Assembly: GCA_025667525.1 (NCBI GenBank)
Contig: JANFOE010000052.1
Span: 186,001 to 250,000, forward strand
Length of the DNA: 64,000 bases
Direction of reading: 5' to 3'
Source: Glebionis coronaria
Taxonomy: Eukaryota > Streptophyta > Magnoliopsida > Asterales > Asteraceae
Positions 57,603 to 64,000 of the stretch are shown one piece after another; positions within the stretch are counted from its first letter, which is position 1; each line of letters opens with the position of its first letter. The notes under the pieces are model-generated. The model was not told the DNA's origin and did no database searches. It was given only the letters and a program-made list of their open reading frames with translations. Made by a program: the position numbers and the translations under genes.

Positions 57603-59645
57603 CTTATTAAATCCCCTACACTTGATCATTGCAATGCCCTCATGCAATGCATTAATTTTAAAGCACGGTTTACATTTTTCATCATAAATAACCCACCTTG
57701 GCCTTTATTAATTACTAAACATAAAAGATAGAAATAAGTAAAGAAATTAAAAACTTACATTGGGTTTTGGCGGCCATGAACATTTATCATCCTCAAGTTT
57801 CACGTTCCCCATACCAAGCTTAAAAACGAGATCATTGTTATTATAAGTTAGCAAACTATCACGAACTCATGTTGGCTAATTACTCACTTAGACTCCCTTA
57901 TTCCTAGGTGTATCTCTTATATTTTATTTTTGTCTTGAATGATCACGAGGATGCATTGTTTGACTTATTTCGATAGTTATTTAGTCCGAAAATAAAGTGA
58001 ACGATTTAATCAATAGTTAGCTAAAGGACTAAATCTTTTAAAACTGCTTCTCGGGACCTCATAAAGTTCATATCTTGGCATAACTCGCTTCACGATTTGG
58101 GACCTTTCTCGGACCGATATTTGGCAGCTACTTCATACTTCGAATCTTTGAGAGACGTTCTTGAAATAATGGTCTTCTCTTCATAATAGGAATTTCTTCA
58201 CTTCAAGTTTTTGAGAGATTCTTCATCTTTGGACCACGACTTCTTCATTTTTCTCCAATCTGTATTTTGGACTTCGATATACAACGATCCGCCTCCTTTT
58301 AGGACTTGGATCTATTTATCCTCATACCTTGTTAGGGTCTTTTCGGATAGACTTCTCCATGACTTTTGGGGAGTTCTTGCTTTTCGTCGTGTGTCTCGAT
58401 CCTTCATATTGATTTTCGATAAATGATTCTTCACATCACTTTTGGATCTTTAGCAACAAGATGTAGCCCTCATGCCTTGTTAGGGCCTTTTCGGACTCGC
58501 CAATCTTCGCATCCCGCTTCAATTAGTTATGCCTTGGCTATGAACTCTAATCCGTACCGAGCAACTTTTAAACGATCTGGGGCTAGAAGCTAAGTAACCT
58601 TTTAAATCGTACAACCTTATTTATTGCAGATAAATTTATTAACAAGCGGAGGGAGAATAGGCTTATAATTAACTCACATAAATTCACGAAAGAATACCGA
58701 CCTTATAATTGACTCTATCATCTCTTGTTCTCCACAGTTTAAAATCTCAAGGAATGAGACTCGTGGATGCTTAGCCTATTAAATCAAAGTTTTGGGTTTT
58801 CGAGTCGCCTATTGGATCTTGCAAATTCTTAGACTTTTTCAAGTTTAGAAATCGCATTTTAAAGTTCCCTTGATAAACGACTCTCTAGGATCAATTATAG
58901 GAACTTGCGAAAATTTCTTGTTCTTAACCCGTGAGAGTTAAGACTTTCGCGTTTTATAGCTCCCTATATAAAAGCCTAGCAAAACTTGACTTAAACATGT
59001 TAAGGATACTAGCTAGAGTAAACTTAGGTAAGTAAACTCGGGTTGAGTCAAAATGTTCACGACTAAGAAAAATCTAAAACCACTTTATTGAAAAACTATT
59101 CTAGCAATGGAAAGAAAATAAACATGATAAAGGAAAATACAACTATACAACTAGGCCAAAATAGATTAAAAATTTTGAAAAATGTCGAAAAATCAAATTT
59201 TCCGGTTAAAATGAGGGAAAATTCATGGAAAAGACCACTTACTTCGATAGAAGTCCCCCTACACTTGAGATAAACATTTTCCTCAATGTTTAAGCATGTG
59301 GGAGTAAACTCCCCTACACTTAGGACATTGTGCACTTTGTTTAAATCATGCTAAGGAAAGGACAACTGAAGTGAATTCAATGTGAACATATAAAATATGA
59401 AATATTGAATCACAAGAGTTTAGGATATAACCAGGAAGATGGGAACACGGTATCACGGTTCGTCAAAATTCATCAAGATGCTATCTGAAGTTTTAATCCC
59501 TGCACAACACAAGAAACAAGACAACAAACATATGCGGGGCTCCTCCTACACTTATTATGAAAGCAGTAAAGGATAGAACACGGGTTGCCTCCCGAGAAGC
59601 GCTTGTTTTTGTTCACCGAGTCACGAGCCTGACTCGACCCAATTT
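57603..59645 (-). other. 3' noncoding region B
   Basis: Lies between pol B and LTR B. AAGTGTAGGGG-like motifs near 57612, 59254, 59310 and 59541, with the AAACATT hairpin at 59272-59291 carrying one mispair. No env-like ORF. Confidence 0.8.
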
Positions 59646-62600
59646 TTAGTTCATGGGGAACGTGGTGAGGGATGGAATCATCTCTTGAGAGATGTCCTCA
59701 CCGAAGTACAGCTTCAGACGCTGGCCATTCACCTTGAAATTGGGCCCATTCGGCTGAGAAAGCTCAATGGTCCCATATGGAAAGACGTTGGCGACGGTGA
59801 ATGGACCAGACCAGCGGCTCTTCAACTTGCCAGAGAAGATCTTCAACCGAGAGTTAAAGAGTAAGACTTGATCACCAACGTGGAACTCTCGGTTCTTGAT
59901 TTTAGCGTCATGAATGATCTTCGTCTTCTCCTTGTAGATCAGCGAGTTCTCATAAGCTTAATTCCTCAGTTCATTTAGCTCGTTGAGTTGAACCTTGCGA
60001 TGATCACCGGCTTTGTTGATGTCGAAGTTAGCCCACTTCAAGGCCCAGTGCGCCTTATGTTCCAGCTCGATGGGGAGGTGGCATGCTTTCCCGTACACAA
60101 GACGATAAGGTGTACAACCGATCGGGGTCTTGTAAGCAGTACGGAAAGCCCACAGAGCATCATCTAACTTATCGGCCCACGCGGCGCGATGCTCTCCCAC
60201 AGTACGCTCCAAAATTCTCTTCAAGCCACGGTTGGAAATCTCGGCCTGCCCATTGGTTTGGCGATGATAGGCGGTGTAAAGACGGTGATTGACACCATAC
60301 TTAGCCATGACTCTTGCAAATTGATCGTTGCAAAAATGAGTCCCGCGGTCACTGATAATAGCACGAGGAACGCCAAATCGAGCGAAAAGCTGCTTCAAAA
60401 AGTTCACAACCACCCTCGCATCATTCGTAGGGAGAGCCTTGGCTTCAACCCATTTAGAAACGTAGTCGACAGCGACGAGGATGTACTTGTTCCCTTTGGA
60501 TGATGGAATGGCCCCATAAAGTCGATGCCCCATACATCAAAGATTTCACATTCCTGTATGAAATTTTGAGGCATCTCATCCTTATGTGTGATCTTGCCTT
60601 GGCGTTGGCAAGCATCACAATGCTTAACCATTTCGTGAGCATCACGATAAATGGTGGGCCAATAGAATCCAGAATCAAACACTTTCTTAGCGGTGTAGTT
60701 GGGACCAAAGTGACCACCGGTGGGTCCTTTGTGGCAAGCTTGGAGGATGTCAAAAGCTGCCGGTCCGTCAACACATCGACGAATGATCAGATCAGCACAC
60801 TGTTTTAATAGATAAGGGTCATCCCAAAAGTAAGTCTTAACATCGTTCAAGAACTTCTTCTTTTGTTGGGATGTTAACCCTTTGATGAGAATACCACCCG
60901 CTAAATAGTTTGCAATGTCCGCAAACCACGGGGTGCCATCAAGATTGAGATTTATAGACATTAAGGTCTCTAGGGGGAAAGAGTCATTGATCTCTTTGTT
61001 CGGATGATCCCCTTGATATGGATCCTCAAGTCTGCTCAGATGATCCGCGGCCAGGTTTTCAGCTCCCTTCTTGTCGCGAATTTCAATGTTGAATACTTGA
61101 AGGAGTAAAACCCAGCGAAGAAGTCTTGGCTTAGCATCATGCTTTGTCATCAAGTACTTCAACGCGGAGTGGTCCGTGTATACGATGGTGGGGGATAAGA
61201 CAAGATAGGGGCAAAATTTCTCAAAAGCATAGACAACAGCTAAAAGCTCTTTTTCGGTTGTCGTAAAATGCAATTGAGCCCCCGTCATTGTCTTGCTAGC
61301 ATAGTGGATTGGTTGGAAGTGTTTATTCACTCTTTGGCCCAAAACCGCACCAATAGCAAAGTCGCTAGCATCACACATCAATTCAAAAGGCAGCTCCCAA
61401 TTAGGGGTAACCAAGACCGGTGCCTTAGTTAGCTTATCCTTAAGAAGATTAAAGGCTTCGAGACACTCTTTAGAAAAGATAAAAGGAGTATCTTTTTCCA
61501 AGAGGTGGGTCATCGGGCGAGCGATTTTAGAGAAATCCTGAATGAATCGACGATAGAAGCCCGCATGACCCAGAAAACTTCTCACACCCTTCACGGTTGA
61601 AGGTGGAGGTAATTTGGCTATGACATCTACTTTAGCACGGTCGACTTCAAGACCGGCTTTAGAAATTTTGTGTCCTAGCACAATGCCTTCTTGTACCATA
61701 AAATGGCATTTTTCCCAATTTAGAACAAGGCGAGTGTCTTCGCACCGCTTAAGCATACGTTCCAAATTGGCAAGGCAAGAAGAGAAGGAATCCCCAAAGA
61801 CCGAGAAATCATCCATGAAGACTTCCATGGTTTCCTCAACCATGTCATGGAAGATAGCCAACATGCACCTTTGGAAAGTCCCGGGGGCATTGCATAAGCC
61901 AAAAGGCATTCTTTTATAAGCAAATGTGCCATAGGGACAAGTGAATGTTGTCTTCTCTTGATCTTGAGGATCGATGGGTATTTGAAAATAACCCGAGAAA
62001 CCATCAAGAAAGCAGTAATATTCATTACCCGCTAGACGTTCAAGCATTTGGTCCATAAAAGGTAGAGGGAAATGATCCTTTCTCGTGGCATCATTGAGTT
62101 TGCGGTAGTCTATACAAACTCTCCACCCAGTAACGAGACGGGTAGGAATCAACTCGTTGTTTGCATTTGGCACAACGGTGATACCACCTTTCTTAGGCAC
62201 ACAATGGACTGGACTAACCCATGTTGAATCCGAAATAGGGTAAATCATACCCGCATCAAGAAGTTTGATAACCTCTTTTTTGATGACTTCATGGATTTTA
62301 GGATTCACCCTTCGTTGGCTTTGAATTGTGGTCTTAAAGTCATCCTCCATGAGATTTTTATGTGTGCAAAAGCGAGGATCAATTCCACGGATGTCAGAGA
62401 TTTTCCAAGCGATATCTCTTTTATGCTTCTTCAACACGGCGACAAGTCGGGCTTTTTCGTCTTCTTTTAGATCCTTTGCGATGATGACTGGTAACTTCTC
62501 GTTGTCTTCCAAGAAAACGTACTCAAGATGAGGAGGTAGGTCCTTAAGCTCGAGAGTGGGAGGATCCTCAATAGATGGTGAAACTAACGATGGATCATCA

Positions 62601-63331
62601 TTAGTCACCTCTTTAGGAGAAGGGGGAGACAACGGGTCCTCATTGAGAAGTCTCTCAATAGTACGAATATCTTCGTCCCAATTGGTGGACAAATTATCAT
62701 ACTTAATATCGAGAGGACCCAAGCTAGCTTCGAAATCATCCAAGTCACTTTCTCCAAAAGGAGTCAATGCTGGAGCAATTGAGGCAACGGTCTCAACATT
62801 GGGTAGAGAAGAAAGAGTACTTTTGCAAGCATCATGAAAATATTCTTCACAAGCCTCATCGAGAACATCAATAGCATTAACACTCTCATATGAATAAGGT
62901 TGCTGAGAAATCTTACCCATGTTGAAGACAATTTTATCGTCACCAACTCTCATGATTATTTCGCCCGCGGCTACATCAATAAGAGTGCGACCGGTCCTCA
63001 ATAATGGACGTCCAACGATTAATGGAACACGGGGATCCATCTCGTAGTCAACGACAACAAAATCCGTCGGGAAGGTGAATTTGTCGACGCCAACAAAGAC
63101 ATCTTCGGCTATCCCCACTGGATAAGCAACCGTTCGGTTGGCTAATTCCAAAGTCATTTTAGTGGGGACTAGCTCGGGGAGAGATAATTGCTTCCAAACA
63201 CTTAATGGCATTAAGTTTATACTGGCACCTAGATCGGCTAGGGCCATGCAATTCTCTACTCCCGGGAAGTTGCAAGGAATCAAGAAGCGACCCGGATCAC
63301 CAAGTTTGGTGGGCAATTTCCTTAAGAGCAC
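59646..63331 (-). pseudogene. pol: protease-RT-RNase H-integrase of Athila-like copy B
   Basis: The 975-codon frame 63331-60404 holds the protease with [20 protein letters not shown], a 200-residue acidic spacer, RT ([20 protein letters not shown], catalytic [12 protein letters not shown]), RNase H ([36 protein letters not shown]) and the integrase zinc finger ([38 protein letters not shown]). One base is lost near 60505; the core continues in 60533-59958 ([25 protein letters not shown]). A TAA at 59958-59960 precedes the C-terminal domain, which ends TTFPMN at 59646. The same order as the plus-strand element, but a distinct family by LTR. Confidence 0.9.
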
Positions 63332-63382
63332 TGCGGAGCAGTTCTCATTAAGTTGGGTCTGAGCAATGTCAAGAAGCTTCTC

Positions 63383-63988
63383 CTAGTCACTTAGAAGATC
63401 TTTAAACATCTTAGCATATTTGGGCATGTGAGCGAGAGCCTCGGCAAAGGAGATGTTAAAATTCAATTGTTTAAACATTTTTAGAAAGTTTGAAACCTGA
63501 ATATCATCCTTGCTCTTTTGCTTCTCTTTCCTCAACCTTGAAGGATAAGGTATATTGGACGAAGAAGAAGGCTTTAAGGGAATAGGATCACTCACAACCA
63601 CGGGTGGTGAGGAAATGGGGATAGAAGGTGAAGGAGGTGGGGAAAGTTGCTCTTTTTCCTTGTTCACAATCACGGGTGGAGGTGTAGGAAGCTCGGGTTC
63701 CATATAACCTTTTCCACTACGAGTGGTGATTGCTTTCATCTCCCCTCTTGGATTCGCAACGGTATTACTCGGAAGAGTACCCGACGCAGAGGGTTGATTA
63801 CCTTGTATGAGCGAACCAATCATATCACGAAGGTGAACCGCTTGATTATTAAAAGAGTTTTGCATGTTGGCATTAATTTCATTGCTGTGTTTGGCCATGT
63901 CATTCCTTAGCTCGGCTCGAATATCGCTCCCTTGTTTCACCATGTCATTCTTCAAGTTGACAAATTGACTCTGAAGATTCGTGACCAT
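63383..63988 (-). pseudogene. gag: gag C-terminal part of Athila-like copy B (continues beyond window)
   Basis: A coiled-coil-like start (LQSQFVNLKNDMVKQG, ELRNDMAKHSNEINANMQ), NPRGEMKAITTRSGKGYME, a Pro/Ser-rich spacer, then PYPSRLRKEKQKSKDD and MFKQLNFNISFAEALAHMPK. A TAG at the end replaces a Lys codon found in the plus-strand copy (SD/EKLLD), and the frame then continues into the protease at 63331. The Gag core and knuckle are to the right of the window. Confidence 0.85.
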
Positions 63989-64000
63989 CTCACGATTAGT

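Overview
This window is plant nuclear DNA made almost entirely of transposable elements. I found no convincing host gene. The elements are Ty3/gypsy and Ty1/copia LTR retrotransposons with plant-type primer-binding sites (initiator tRNA-Met, tRNA-Asp), a chromodomain integrase, Athila-like polyproteins, a hAT-like MITE and a tRNA-derived SINE-like block. A long coiled-coil reading frame at 21984-23876 resembles the linker region of copia polyproteins that I remember from Asteraceae such as Tanacetum. A eudicot, possibly Asteraceae, is therefore my best guess, but this rests on memory and was not searched.

Layout. 1-1146: end of a minus-strand copia element (gag, PBS, LTR). 1147-7340: AT-rich LTR-like DNA with two plus-strand TATA boxes, a hAT-like MITE with an 8-bp target duplication (2076-2538) and a SINE-like block. 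7659-9120: a small ORF, a three-unit tandem repeat and a copia-type LTR. 9121-11384: no clear gene. 11385-12986: a complete 1.6-kb gag-only LTR element with target duplication CAATG. 14007-35607: a tandem array of chromovirus (Tekay-like) units on the minus strand, truncated internal region - LTR - internal region - LTR. Its integrase gene is split by element E1 (20773-27842, target duplication AACTC), a 7.07-kb LTR element with no pol. 35608-35888 plus 50475-52143: one minus-strand relative of E1 (E2), split by a complete young Athila-like element (35889-50469, 14.6 kb, target duplication CTTTG). 52144-63988: minus-strand Athila-like DNA, LTR A + 3' region A, then LTR B + 3' region B + pol and the gag end of copy B, apparently B nested in A.

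Most coding regions carry stops or frameshifts, so these are mainly relics. The Athila-like element at 35889-50469 is youngest by LTR comparison (about 18 differences in 3.05 kb counted by eye). E1 LTRs differ at 5 of 281 positions, the gag-only LTRs at 3 of 270, and the chromovirus LTRs by several percent plus indels.

The most unusual material is noncoding. The 3' region of E1 (24075-25057) is packed with near-perfect hairpins whose stems show compensatory base changes between tandem units; another hairpin covaries between E1 and E2. The Athila-like 3' regions share a conserved block of hairpins between polypurine-tract-like motifs across two otherwise different families. Several elements also carry their own short-motif array in the LTR, leader or subterminal DNA.
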